64,000 nucleotides of DNA from an uncultured Allobosea sp. (GTDB taxonomy: Bacteria; Pseudomonadota; Alphaproteobacteria; Rhizobiales; Beijerinckiaceae): contig NZ_CAMFKW010000033.1 of NCBI RefSeq assembly GCF_945957345.1, positions 1 to 64,000 on the forward strand, written 5' to 3'. The translations under genes and the position numbers were made by a program. The notes below the pieces were generated by a model that worked only from the letters and a program-made list of their open reading frames with translations, did no database searches and had not been told where the DNA came from. Below, piece after piece: positions 19,103-27,221 of the stretch (positions are counted from its first letter, which is position 1; the number at the start of each line of letters is the position of its first letter).

Positions 19103-19329
19103 TATCCACAAGGTGACGCCGCCCCGCTCGGGCGGCGCTTATGTTTGGCGGATCAAGGTTCCGACGATGCGGATGACGGCGCGACGAGAGATCAGGAGCT
19201 GGGTGCGACGATAACGTCGTCACCGGGTCTTATCGTGGCTGCATGCCTGCAGCATCCATCCCGGATCGTCGTTCTCCGTTCAGCGCCAATCCGTTTCTCA
19301 CCCGTCCCCTTCGCGAGGATCTTCGTCTC
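19103..19329 (+). other. argD 5' leader with GC-rich hairpin
   Basis: The long (~220 nt) presumptive leader begins with a perfect 8-bp stem CGCCGCCC / GGGCGGCG (19117-19137). It has no T-run after it, so it is not a simple terminator. Further on is the near-palindrome GACGATAACGTC around 19208. It could be a regulatory leader or house a small RNA; I recognise no riboswitch class. Confidence 0.35.
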
Positions 19330-20550
19330 ATGGCTCCCGCCCCTGTTTCCGCCAGCCAGTCCGTGCTCGTTCCGACCTATGCCCGCGCCCCCGTCGCCTT
19401 CGAGCGCGGCGAAGGCCCCTGGGCGATCACGGCCGATGGCACCCGCTATCTCGATTTCGGCGCCGGCATCGCGGTCAACGCGCTCGGCCACGCCCATCCG
19501 CATCTCGTCAAGACGCTGACCGAGCAGGCCGGCAAGATCTGGCACACCTCGAACCTCTATGGCGCGCCGGATGGCGAGCGGCTGGCCCGCCGGCTCTGCG
19601 AGGCGACCTTCGCCGAGCGTGTCTTCTTCACCAATTCGGGTGCCGAGGCGAACGAGTGCGCCATCAAGATGGCGCGGAAATACCATGCCGCGAAGGGCCA
19701 TCCCGAGCGCTACCGCATCATCACCTTCGAGGGGGCCTTCCACGGCCGCACGCTGGCGACCATCGCCGCCGGCGGCCAGCAGAAATATATCGACGGCTTC
19801 GGCCCGAAGGTCGACGGCTTCGACCAGGTACCCTTCGACGACGAGAAGGCGCTGCGCGCCGCGATCACGCCGGAAACCGCCGCGCTGATGATCGAGCCGA
19901 TCCAGGGCGAAGGCGGCCTGCGCTCGGTGCCGGCCCGCTTCCTCAAGCTGTTGCGCGATCTCTGCGACGAGAACGGCCTGATGCTGATCTTCGACGAAAT
20001 CCAGACCGGCGTCGGCCGCACGGGCAAGTTTTTCGCCCACGAGAAATACGGCGTGACGCCCGACATCATGTCGATCGCCAAGGGCATCGGCGGCGGCTTC
20101 CCGATGGGCGCCTGCCTGGCGACCGAAGAGGCGGCCTCGGGCATGACGCTCGGCACCCATGGCACCACCTTCGGCGGCAATCCGCTCGCTATGGCCGTCG
20201 GCAATGCCGTGCTCGACGTCGTGCTGGCCCCCGGCTTCATCGAGAATGTCGGCCAGATCGCGCTCCGGCTGAAGCAGTCGCTGGCCGAGCTCAAGGACAA
20301 GCATCCGGACGTCATCGCCGAGATCCGCGGCGAGGGTCTGATGCTCGGCCTCAAGCTGCACACGCTGAACACCGACTTCGTCAACGAAGCCCGCGCCCAG
20401 GGCCTGCTCGTCGTCGGCGCCGGCGACAATGTCGTGCGCCTGCTGCCGCCGCTGATCATCACCGAGGCCGACGTGGCCGAGGCGGTGTCGCGTCTCGACA
20501 AGGCAGCATCCGCCGTCGAGGCCACGCTGAAGCGCCCGGCTGCCGAATAA
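19330..20550 (+). CDS. argD: Acetylornithine transaminase
   Basis: 406 aa from ATG 19330, with GCGAGGA upstream; the frame is open 87 bases further but those residues do not match the family. It transfers the amino group from glutamate to N-acetylglutamate semialdehyde, the fourth step of arginine synthesis, and often also serves lysine synthesis. Class III aminotransferase marks: [55 protein letters not shown] and the PLP lysine in [14 protein letters not shown]. Followed by argF (44 bp) and hslO, a common alphaproteobacterial order. Confidence 0.96.
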   Translation: MAPAPVSASQSVLVPTYARAPVAFERGEGPWAITADGTRYLDFGAGIAVNALGHAHPHLVKTLTEQAGKIWHTSNLYGAPDGERLARRLCEATFAERVFFTNSGAEANECAIKMARKYHAAKGHPERYRIITFEGAFHGRTLATIAAGGQQKYIDGFGPKVDGFDQVPFDDEKALRAAITPETAALMIEPIQGEGGLRSVPARFLKLLRDLCDENGLMLIFDEIQTGVGRTGKFFAHEKYGVTPDIMSIAKGIGGGFPMGACLATEEAASGMTLGTHGTTFGGNPLAMAVGNAVLDVVLAPGFIENVGQIALRLKQSLAELKDKHPDVIAEIRGEGLMLGLKLHTLNTDFVNEARAQGLLVVGAGDNVVRLLPPLIITEADVAEAVSRLDKAASAVEATLKRPAAE

Positions 20551-20594
20551 GTTCATCCGCAAGACCCACACCAGCGAAGCGTAAGGAAGCGCCA

Positions 20595-21515
20595 GTGACG
20601 CGCCATTTCCTCGATCTCTCCGATTTCTCCGGCAACGAGCTGCGCGCGATCCTGCGCACCGGCGAGGAGATCAAGTCGCGACGCCGCACCCCTGCAGCCG
20701 TCGGCGACCGCGTGCTCGAGGGCAAGGTCATCGCCACCATCTTCGAGCAGCCGTCCTTGCGCACCCGCGTCTCCTTCGATGTGGGCATTCGTGAGCTCGG
20801 CGGTTCGCCGATGATGGTCGCCGGCCATGAGATCGAGCTCGGCGAGCGCGAGACCATTGCGGACACCGCCCGCGTGCTCTCGCGCTATGTCGATGCGATC
20901 ATGATCCGCATCCTGGATCACGATTCGCTGGTCGAGATGGCGAAATACGCCACGGTGCCGGTGATCAACGGCCTGACCAAGCGCCAGCATCCCTGCCAGG
21001 TCATGGCCGATGTCATGACCTTCGAGCAGCGCAAGGGCGCGATCGAGGGCAAGCGCATTGCCTGGACCGGTGATACCAACAATGTGCTGACCTCCTGGGT
21101 CCATGCTGCCGGCCGGCTCGATTTCGAATTGTCCGTCGCGACGCCCGAGGAGCTGGCGCCGCCGCCGGCCTTGATCGCCTGGGCCAAGAAGCAGGGCGCC
21201 AAGATCACGCTGACCAACCGGCCCGAGGAGGCGGTCGAGGGCGCCGATTGCGTCATCACCGATTGCTGGGTCTCGATGGGCGACGAGGAAGGCAGCCGCC
21301 ACAACCTGCTGCGGCCCTACCAAGTGGACGACAGGCTGATGCAGCGCGCCGAGAAGGACGCGATCTTCATGCACTGTCTGCCGGCCTCGCGCGGCGAGGA
21401 GGTCACGGACGCGATCATGGACGGCCCGCAATCGGCCGTCTTCGACGAGGCCGAGAACCGCCTGCATGCGCAGAAGGGCATCCTGGCCTGGTGCTTCGGC
21501 GGGGCGGCGGCCTGA
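20595..21515 (+). CDS. argF: Ornithine carbamoyltransferase
   Basis: 306 aa from GTG 20595, with TAAGGAAG 6 bases upstream. It makes citrulline from ornithine and carbamoyl phosphate. Marks: the carbamoyl-phosphate site [21 protein letters not shown], the ornithine-side region [12 protein letters not shown] and the catalytic [13 protein letters not shown]. Length fits the anabolic enzyme. The stop overlaps the hslO start (TGATG), so the two are translationally coupled. Confidence 0.97.
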   Translation: MTRHFLDLSDFSGNELRAILRTGEEIKSRRRTPAAVGDRVLEGKVIATIFEQPSLRTRVSFDVGIRELGGSPMMVAGHEIELGERETIADTARVLSRYVDAIMIRILDHDSLVEMAKYATVPVINGLTKRQHPCQVMADVMTFEQRKGAIEGKRIAWTGDTNNVLTSWVHAAGRLDFELSVATPEELAPPPALIAWAKKQGAKITLTNRPEEAVEGADCVITDCWVSMGDEEGSRHNLLRPYQVDDRLMQRAEKDAIFMHCLPASRGEEVTDAIMDGPQSAVFDEAENRLHAQKGILAWCFGGAAA

Positions 21516-22522
21516 TGGCCCTGGACGACGTCATGGATACCGCCGGGCTCGACGATCGGGTCATCCCCTTCGCCGTGCCCGATCTCGACGTGCGCGGCCG
21601 CGTCGTGCGGCTGGGCGCGTCGATCGATACGATCCTCGATCGCCACGGCTATCCCGAGCCCGTCTCGCGCGTGCTCGGGGAGGCGGCGGCGCTGACTGTC
21701 CTGCTCGGCACCGCGCTCAAGTTCGAGGGTCGCTTCCAGCTCCAGACCAAGAGCGACGGCGCCATCCCGATGATGGTCGTCGATTTCAACGCGCCGGACA
21801 ATTTCCGCGCCGTCGCCCATATCGACGAGGCCAAGCTCGTCGAGGCGATCGCGCTCGACAAGGTCTCGACGGGAGAGCTCCTCGGCGAGGGGCATCTCGC
21901 CATGACCGTCGACCAGGGCACGGCCACGACACGCTACCAGGGCATCGTGCCGCTGAAGCGCCAGAGCCTCGAAGAGGTCGCGCACCAGTATTTCCGCCAG
22001 TCCGAGCAGATCCCGACGCGGGTCCGCCTTGGCGTCGGGACCGTCACCACCGGCGGGCGCCCGCAATGGCGTGCCGGTGGCATCCTCGTGCAGTTCATGC
22101 CGCATTCGCCGGACCGCCTGCGCGCCGCCGACATGCATCCCGGCGACGCGCCCGAGGGCCATGAGATCCTCGCCGGCAACGATGATCCGGACGGCATCGC
22201 CGACGATGCCTGGATGGAGGCGCGCTCGCTGGTCGAGACGGTCGAGGATCACGAATTGCTCGACCCGACGCTGGAAAGCGAGCGGCTGCTCTATCGCCTG
22301 TTCCATGAGCGCGGCGCCCGCGTCTTCGAGCCGGTCACCGTGCATGAGGCCTGCCGCTGCTCGCGCGAGCGCGTACTCTCGATGCTGCGCGGTTTCGCGC
22401 CCGAGGATCGCAAGGCGATGATCGCCGACGACGGCAAGCTCGGCGTCACCTGCGAATTTTGCTCGCGGCGCTATTCCTTCGCCCCTGCCGAGGTCGAGGA
22501 CGGTCAGGCGGCGGGCGAATAG
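21515..22522 (+). CDS. hslO: Redox-regulated chaperone Hsp33
   Basis: 335 aa. Hsp33 is a cytosolic holdase activated when oxidants release zinc from its C-terminal redox switch. The switch cysteines are visible as CRC near residue 278 (HEACRCSRERV) and CEFC near residue 311 (VTCEFCSRRYSF). The N-terminal core contains VLLGTALKFEGRFQLQTKSD and DFNAPDNFRAVAH. Last gene of argD-argF-hslO. Linkage to argF is characteristic of Hyphomicrobiales. Confidence 0.95.
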   Translation: MALDDVMDTAGLDDRVIPFAVPDLDVRGRVVRLGASIDTILDRHGYPEPVSRVLGEAAALTVLLGTALKFEGRFQLQTKSDGAIPMMVVDFNAPDNFRAVAHIDEAKLVEAIALDKVSTGELLGEGHLAMTVDQGTATTRYQGIVPLKRQSLEEVAHQYFRQSEQIPTRVRLGVGTVTTGGRPQWRAGGILVQFMPHSPDRLRAADMHPGDAPEGHEILAGNDDPDGIADDAWMEARSLVETVEDHELLDPTLESERLLYRLFHERGARVFEPVTVHEACRCSRERVLSMLRGFAPEDRKAMIADDGKLGVTCEFCSRRYSFAPAEVEDGQAAGE

Positions 22523-22543
22523 GCGTTTTAGCACGCCGCTCCC

Positions 22544-22635
22544 GTCATGGTCGGGCTTGTCCCGACCATCCACGCCGTCATCGATGCCACGCGGTGTGCA
22601 AGACGTGGATGCTCGCCACAAAGGGCGAGCATGAC
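22544..22635. repeat. Two-hairpin palindromic element, family A copy 1
   Basis: Left hairpin ATGGTCGGG / CCCGACCAT and right hairpin ATGCTCGCC / GGGCGAGCAT. These are joined by a stem CCACG...CGTGG and bounded by GTCAT...ATGAC, giving a cloverleaf-like fold. It lies between converging hslO and argE. Closely similar copies occur at 43000-43090 (same orientation) and 45780-45870 (inverted). Confidence 0.85.
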
Positions 22636-22664
22636 GAGCGCGAGATTTCGGCTCGGCGAGTAAC

Positions 22665-23843
22665 TTATCCCGCCTGGCACTCGGCCATCAGCTTGCGCAT
22701 GAAGGCCTCGCCGGCCGCCAGTTGCTCCAGCGTGATGTATTCGTCCGGCTGGTGCGCCTGATCGATCGAGCCGGGCCCGCAGACCACGGTCGGGAGCCCC
22801 GCCTGCTGGAAATGCCCGGCTTCGGTCGCAAAGGCGACGGCGATCGTATGGTTCCGGCCGGAGAGCCGCATGGCGAGCCGCTCGGCCTCCGAACCCGGAT
22901 CGGGCGCCAGACCGGGCACATCCGAAGTCATCTGCGTCTCGATCGCCGAACTCGGTGCGGTCGAGCGCATCCGCGCCAGCACCTTGTCGGCCACCTTCGC
23001 GAAGCGGGCGGGGCCGGCTTCGGGATCGGAACTCGGAACCGTTCGGATCTCCCAGAGGATTTCGCTGCGATCGGCCAGGATGTTGCGGGCGATGCCGCCA
23101 TGGAATGTGCCGATATGGATGGTGTCATAGGGCGGGTCGAAGCGGCCGCTCGTGTCCGGCCGCTGCTTGGCATCCTCCGCCATATGGTCGAGCTCGGCCG
23201 CAAGCAGCGCGCCGGCATGAACGGCGCTGGCGCCCAGCTGCGGCTTGGAGGAATGCGCGGCGAAGCCCTTCACGATGGTCTGGAAGGTCCGCACGCCCTT
23301 ATGCGCGTCGCAGATGTCGAGCATGGTCGGCTCGCCGACGATGACGGCGCGCGGCCGCGGCAGGGTCTTGCCCATGGCATTGATGCCGTCGACCACGCCG
23401 AGGCAGGTCACCTCCTCGTCATAGGACAGGAAGAGGTGGATCGGCATCTTCAGGTTCGCCGCCAGGAAATCCGGCACCAGTGCCAGCCCAAGCGCCAGGA
23501 AAGCCTTCATATCAACGGCACCGCGACCATAGGCCTTGCCGTCCTCGACATGCAGCGTGAACGGGTCGCGGCTCCAGGCCTGGCCTGCCACCGGCACCAC
23601 GTCGGTATGGCCGGAGAGCACGATGCCGCCGCAATCCTGCGGACCGACGGTGGCGAACAGGGCGGCCTTATCGCCGGTCTCATTGGGGAAGCGCACCGAA
23701 GAGACGCCCCAGCCGGTGAGGTAATCCTCGACGAAATCGAGCAGGGCCAGGTTGGACTTGTCGCTCACCGTGTCGAAAGCAACGAGGCGGGCGAGCATCT
23801 CGAGCGGCGTATAGCGCTGCCCGGTTTCAGCGGAGGCGGTCAA
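22665..23843 (-). CDS. argE: Acetylornithine deacetylase
   Basis: 392 aa, M20-family metallohydrolase that releases ornithine from N-acetylornithine in linear arginine synthesis. Metal and catalytic motifs: SGHTDVVPVAGQ, AYGRGAVDMKAFLA, SYDEEVTCLGVV and the C-terminal CGPGSIDQAHQPDEYI. The length fits ArgE. It overlaps apaG by ATGA (23840-23843), with apaG first. Carbamoylase-type paralogues such as the gene at 7.6 kb have different motifs. Confidence 0.94.
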   Translation of the reverse strand: MTASAETGQRYTPLEMLARLVAFDTVSDKSNLALLDFVEDYLTGWGVSSVRFPNETGDKAALFATVGPQDCGGIVLSGHTDVVPVAGQAWSRDPFTLHVEDGKAYGRGAVDMKAFLALGLALVPDFLAANLKMPIHLFLSYDEEVTCLGVVDGINAMGKTLPRPRAVIVGEPTMLDICDAHKGVRTFQTIVKGFAAHSSKPQLGASAVHAGALLAAELDHMAEDAKQRPDTSGRFDPPYDTIHIGTFHGGIARNILADRSEILWEIRTVPSSDPEAGPARFAKVADKVLARMRSTAPSSAIETQMTSDVPGLAPDPGSEAERLAMRLSGRNHTIAVAFATEAGHFQQAGLPTVVCGPGSIDQAHQPDEYITLEQLAAGEAFMRKLMAECQAG

Positions 23844-24232
23844 TGCAGAACCTTCTTCACATAGGGGGAATCGAGCGGGAAGAGCGGCACTTCGACATCG
23901 AAGATCGTACCGTTTTCGTCCTGCATGGCGTAGAAACCGTGCATCGAACCATCAGGCGTCGTCAGCGGGCAGCCCGAGGTGTAGTTGAAGCTCTCGCCCG
24001 GTCGCAGCACGGGCTGCTTGCCGACCACCCCCTCGCCGCGGACCTCGTGGACCTCGCCGCGTCCATCGGTGATGAACCAGTGCCGGGTCATCAACTGCAC
24101 GGTCTGCGTCGAGAGATTCACGATCTCGATCGCATAGGCCCAGAAATAGCGGCCCTGCGCATGCGAGGATTCCGCATCCATGAAACTCGGCGCCGCGGTC
24201 ACGCGCACGCCATGCGTCTGGGCCTGATACAT
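23840..24232 (-). CDS. apaG: ApaG-domain protein
   Basis: 130 aa single-domain immunoglobulin-like fold protein. Typical are YFWAYAIEIVN, WFITDGRGEVHEVRGEGVVG, QPVLRPGESFNYTSG and MHGFYAMQDENG. ApaG was linked genetically to cobalt resistance and Ap4A levels in enterics; its biochemical role is unsettled. Upstream of and overlapping argE, so the two are cotranscribed. A 188-bp gap separates it from the divergent dCTP deaminase gene. Confidence 0.95.
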   Translation of the reverse strand: MYQAQTHGVRVTAAPSFMDAESSHAQGRYFWAYAIEIVNLSTQTVQLMTRHWFITDGRGEVHEVRGEGVVGKQPVLRPGESFNYTSGCPLTTPDGSMHGFYAMQDENGTIFDVEVPLFPLDSPYVKKVLH

Positions 24233-24420
24233 CGAAGGCTCCGCTTCGGCCGGTCGCGGCTTTGCCGCCGTGATGTGTTATCGGCCAGCCGGCGCCAGCG
24301 TCAATGCGGGGATGCGGCGATTCTGGCGTGGACAACCCGGCGGCCTATGCATGCCCTGCTGTCGGCAAGCTTGGCCTTGGGGGGCCGTTTCGCTAGCTAT
24401 GACCGATTGTCCCCAGCGGA

Positions 24421-25515
24421 ATGCGCATGCTGACCTTCAAGCCCGGCATCCAGCCCGACAGCTCCATCCGCGCCTTCATCGAGGCGGGTGCGATCACGCT
24501 CGCGCGGTCGCCGGCCGAGGGGCAGATCCAGCCTGCGAGCCTCGACCTGCGCCTGGGCGCACGCGCCTATCGCGTCCGCGCCTCGTTCTTGCCCGGCCCG
24601 GAGCGCACGGTGCGCAGCCGGATCGAGGATCTCTCGCTGCACGAGATCGATCTGACGCAGGGCGCGGTCCTGGAGACCGACTGCGTCTATATCGCCGAAT
24701 TGATGGAAGGCCTGCGCCTGCCCAAGGGCCTGCGCGCCGCTGCGAACCCGAAGAGCTCGACCGGCCGGCTCGACGTCTTCACCCGCGTCATCACCGACCG
24801 CGCCCGCGAGTTCGACCTCGTCGAGGACGGCTATGAGGGCCCGCTCTTCATCGAGATCTCGCCGCGCACCTTCCCGGTTCTGGTTCGCTCTGGCTCGCGT
24901 CTCTCGCAGATCCGCTTCCGCTCCGGAGAGACCCGCCTCGACGACCGAGCGCTCGGTGAAATCCACCTGCGCGAGACGCTGGTCAGCGCGGCCGAGCCCT
25001 CCTTCCAGGGCGGCGTCGCCGTCAGCGTCGATCTCTCGGGCTTCGACGGCCTGCTCGGCTATCGCGGCAAGCATCACACGGCGCTGATCGATGTCGATCG
25101 CGTCGGCGCCTATCGCGCCGCCGATTTCTGGGAGCCGATCCACGATGACGGCTCGGGCAGCATGATCCTCGATCCCGGCCAGTTCTACATCCTCGCCTCC
25201 AAGGAAGCGGTGCATGTCCCGCCGGATTATGCCGCCGAGATGACGCCTTTCGACGCGCTGGTCGGTGAGTTCCGCGTGCATTATGCCGGCTTCTTCGACC
25301 CGGGCTTCGGCCATCGCGCCGCCGGCGGCCAGGGCGCGCGCGCCGTACTGGAAGTCCGTTCCCGCGACGTGCCCTTCATCATCGAGGACGGCCAGATCGT
25401 CGGTCGCCTCGTCTATGAGAGCATGGCGGCCCGGCCGGAGGCGCTCTACGGCGCCGATCTCAAGTCGAACTACCAGGGCCAGGCGCTCAAGCTCTCCAAG
25501 CATTTCAAGGGTTGA
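24421..25515 (+). CDS. dcd: 2'-deoxycytidine 5'-triphosphate deaminase, double-length form
   Basis: 364 aa, about twice the size of E. coli Dcd. It supplies dUTP (then dUMP via Dut) for thymidylate synthesis. Two dUTPase/Dcd-like beta domains can be seen. The first, about residues 1-180, has LDLRLGARAYRVRASFL, PKSSTGRLDVFTRVITDRA and LSQIRFRSGE. The second, about 190-364, has ASKEAVHVPPDYAAEM and YAGFFDPGFG followed by a V-RSRDVPFIIEDGQIVGRL segment. This long form is known in Hyphomicrobiales. Dut is also present at 62.9 kb. Confidence 0.9.
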   Translation: MRMLTFKPGIQPDSSIRAFIEAGAITLARSPAEGQIQPASLDLRLGARAYRVRASFLPGPERTVRSRIEDLSLHEIDLTQGAVLETDCVYIAELMEGLRLPKGLRAAANPKSSTGRLDVFTRVITDRAREFDLVEDGYEGPLFIEISPRTFPVLVRSGSRLSQIRFRSGETRLDDRALGEIHLRETLVSAAEPSFQGGVAVSVDLSGFDGLLGYRGKHHTALIDVDRVGAYRAADFWEPIHDDGSGSMILDPGQFYILASKEAVHVPPDYAAEMTPFDALVGEFRVHYAGFFDPGFGHRAAGGQGARAVLEVRSRDVPFIIEDGQIVGRLVYESMAARPEALYGADLKSNYQGQALKLSKHFKG

Positions 25516-25629
25516 GCGGGCGCCTGCTCGGTCTTCCCGCGATCGCCCGCGATTCCCGGATGACACCCGGCCCCGGACCCGCTATGAACGCGGGCCTGCC
25601 ACGCGCTGCTTCGTCAGCGTGAAGGGCAT

Positions 25630-25704
25630 GCGGGCGTAGTTCAGTGGTAGAACGTCAGCTTCCCAAGCTGAATGTCGTCGGTTCGATCCCGATCGCCCGC
25701 TCCA
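25630..25704 (+). tRNA. tRNA-Gly (anticodon CCC)
   Basis: The acceptor stem GCGGGCG / CGCCCGC is perfect, the D stem is GTTC/GAAC, and the anticodon loop TTCCCAA is closed by TCAGC/GCTGA. The T arm has the GGTTCGATCCC pattern. The discriminator T is followed by an encoded CCA at 25702-25704. Anticodon CCC reads GGG codons. Confidence 0.95.
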
Positions 25705-25719
25705 AATTTCCTGGAAAAT

Positions 25720-26052
25720 TCAGCCTATCGTAGTGCCTTGGCCAGCCGATGACGGCGTTGCCGTGCCCGCGGCGCCCTTTGCGGCTCTGGCGCCGTCGAT
25801 CACGATCGGCGTCCAGCTGCGTTCCGGCGATTTCAGCCAGTCCGCGATATGTTCGAAGACGATGCGCTGGAAGGGCTGGAGCGGCTGTCCGCTCTGCTCG
25901 GCGATCGCCATGATCCGGCTGAGTTCATCGGCGAAGTCGTGCTTGATCTCGCCGCCCAGGTGGTTCTCCAGATGCTTGAACAGGATGCCGAACAGGCTGA
26001 TCTGGGCGCTGGTCAGCCCGGCGATGCAACTGCTGAGATCTTCCTGGGTCAT
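25720..26052 (-). CDS. Small hypothetical protein downstream of the MCP-like gene
   Basis: 110 aa, not recognised. The first ~75 residues look helical and soluble (LTSAQISLFGILFKHLENHL, then DFADELSRIMAIAEQSG and FQRIVFEHIADWLK), and the tail is Ala/Thr/Gly-rich. No signal peptide or membrane helix. It lies 77 bp downstream of the MCP-like gene on the same strand, so it is probably in the same transcript, and ends 15 bp from the tRNA on the opposite strand. Confidence 0.65.
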   Translation of the reverse strand: MTQEDLSSCIAGLTSAQISLFGILFKHLENHLGGEIKHDFADELSRIMAIAEQSGQPLQPFQRIVFEHIADWLKSPERSWTPIVIDGARAAKGAAGTATPSSAGQGTTIG

Positions 26053-26129
26053 TGTTCTGTCCGTGAAAATGGTGTGACGGTCGGGCTGCGGCTGCAGGGT
26101 GCAGGCAGGGGAGGGTGATCGGCGGCGTT

Positions 26130-26891
26130 TCAGAATTTCGACCAGCCGTCGTGGCGGCCGTTGATGGCGCGCAGCACCTTGCGCCGCAGCCGGGCGGGGA
26201 CGGTCGGCGCCGGCTCGGCCTCGCCCCTTGCCGGTCGCGTGAAGGCCACGCGGTCGACCTTGCCGCTCAGCCGCTCCAGCGGAATCTGGAAGGAGGTGAT
26301 GAGGGACTGAAGCCGCTTGGCCGAGTCTTCGCGCGTGCCGGCGACCGCATGGCTCTGCTCGACCATCGTCGCGCTCTGCTGCGTCATCTCGTCGAGATGG
26401 GCGACGACCTTGGCGACTTCCTCGATCCCGTTGGCCTGTTCCTCGGTGCGCTGCGCGAGGTTGCGGCTGTCCTGGTTGATCGTCGAGGAGCCGGTCGACA
26501 GCGTGCCGGAGATGTCGGCCGTCGTCGTCACGACATCGCAGAGCGTCTCGATCAGCGCGTTGACGCCCTCGCAGATATTACGCAGGTCGCCGGCCTTGTC
26601 GGCGATGTCGATGCGCGGATTGAGGTTCTTCTGCTTTGCGGCCGCGACGACCTCACGGGTTTCCGCGACCGTGAGCTGGAGGGCTTCCAGCGCATCGACC
26701 TCGTCCTTGCGCAGGAACAACGCGTGGGGACGACCGATGATCTCCGCGAGCTGATAGCCGGTCGCTGCCAGGAAATTCTCGTTGGCGCAGAGAACCGTTC
26801 CCGTGACGTCGAACTCGATCACGGCTTGGGAGCGATGGATCGCCGCGATCTGCGCTGAAGCAGTACCACTGCTGAAGAGGTTGAAGGCCAT
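26130..26891 (-). CDS. PAS/MCP-like protein lacking the methyl-accepting signalling tip
   Basis: 253 aa, no membrane helix. Residues ~12-68 are the first half of a PAS domain (SQAVIEFDVTGTVLCANENF, GYQLAEIIGR) that stops before its second half. Residues ~75-150 match the linker and start of an MCP coiled coil (GDLRNICEGVNALIETLCDV, STINQDSRNLAQRTEEQA). The next residues, NGIEEVAKVVAHLDEMTQQ and SATMVEQS, match the descending helix near the end of MCPs. The ~110+ residues that normally lie between, including the conserved hairpin tip that binds CheA and CheW, are absent without a frame break. It cannot be a conventional chemoreceptor. Confidence 0.8.
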   Translation of the reverse strand: MAFNLFSSGTASAQIAAIHRSQAVIEFDVTGTVLCANENFLAATGYQLAEIIGRPHALFLRKDEVDALEALQLTVAETREVVAAAKQKNLNPRIDIADKAGDLRNICEGVNALIETLCDVVTTTADISGTLSTGSSTINQDSRNLAQRTEEQANGIEEVAKVVAHLDEMTQQSATMVEQSHAVAGTREDSAKRLQSLITSFQIPLERLSGKVDRVAFTRPARGEAEPAPTVPARLRRKVLRAINGRHDGWSKF

Positions 26892-27221
26892 TGTTTGTCC
26901 CTGGCGCGATGTGACGCCGGGAAGAAAGCTCTAACCAAGTTAAATAACGAACGGTGTCGTTGAAGGGCATGCTCAACGGTTTGTTAATCAAGTTGAACCA
27001 CTTGGGTCAAATTTATATTTTAGGCTGCTGTTTTGCAGGGAAAGGTGGTTTTCGGGCGATTATTCTACAGATTTTGTGGCTTTTGAATCGTGGGATGTTA
27101 ACACGTTAAGAGCGGTTAACGCACTCTTAATGAGCATGCTGCAGGTTTGTTGTCGTTTGATAACTATAAGATACTATCGATTGACCTCGTCGGGAGCCTA
27201 TGTTCTGCCGGATAAGGTCAA
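26892..27221. promoter_or_regulatory. AT-rich divergent promoter region of the signalling island
   Basis: 330 bp without a gene, markedly richer in A+T than its surroundings, between the MCP-like gene (minus) and the globin-coupled GGDEF gene (plus). It holds the TTAA ladder with a CtrA box described separately, one GANTC site (27085-27089) and a TTAATCAAGTTGAAC half-match at 26984-26998. No clear sigma-70 promoter could be fixed. Confidence 0.6.
27098..27130 (+). promoter_or_regulatory. CtrA-type binding site in a four-fold TTAA ladder
   Basis: TTAA occurs at 27098, 27106, 27116 and 27127. The last two form a perfect TTAA-N7-TTAA, the CtrA full site, with its right end 91 bp before the start of the globin-coupled sensor gene. 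CtrA is the master response regulator of the alphaproteobacterial cell cycle and motility. Confidence 0.55.
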
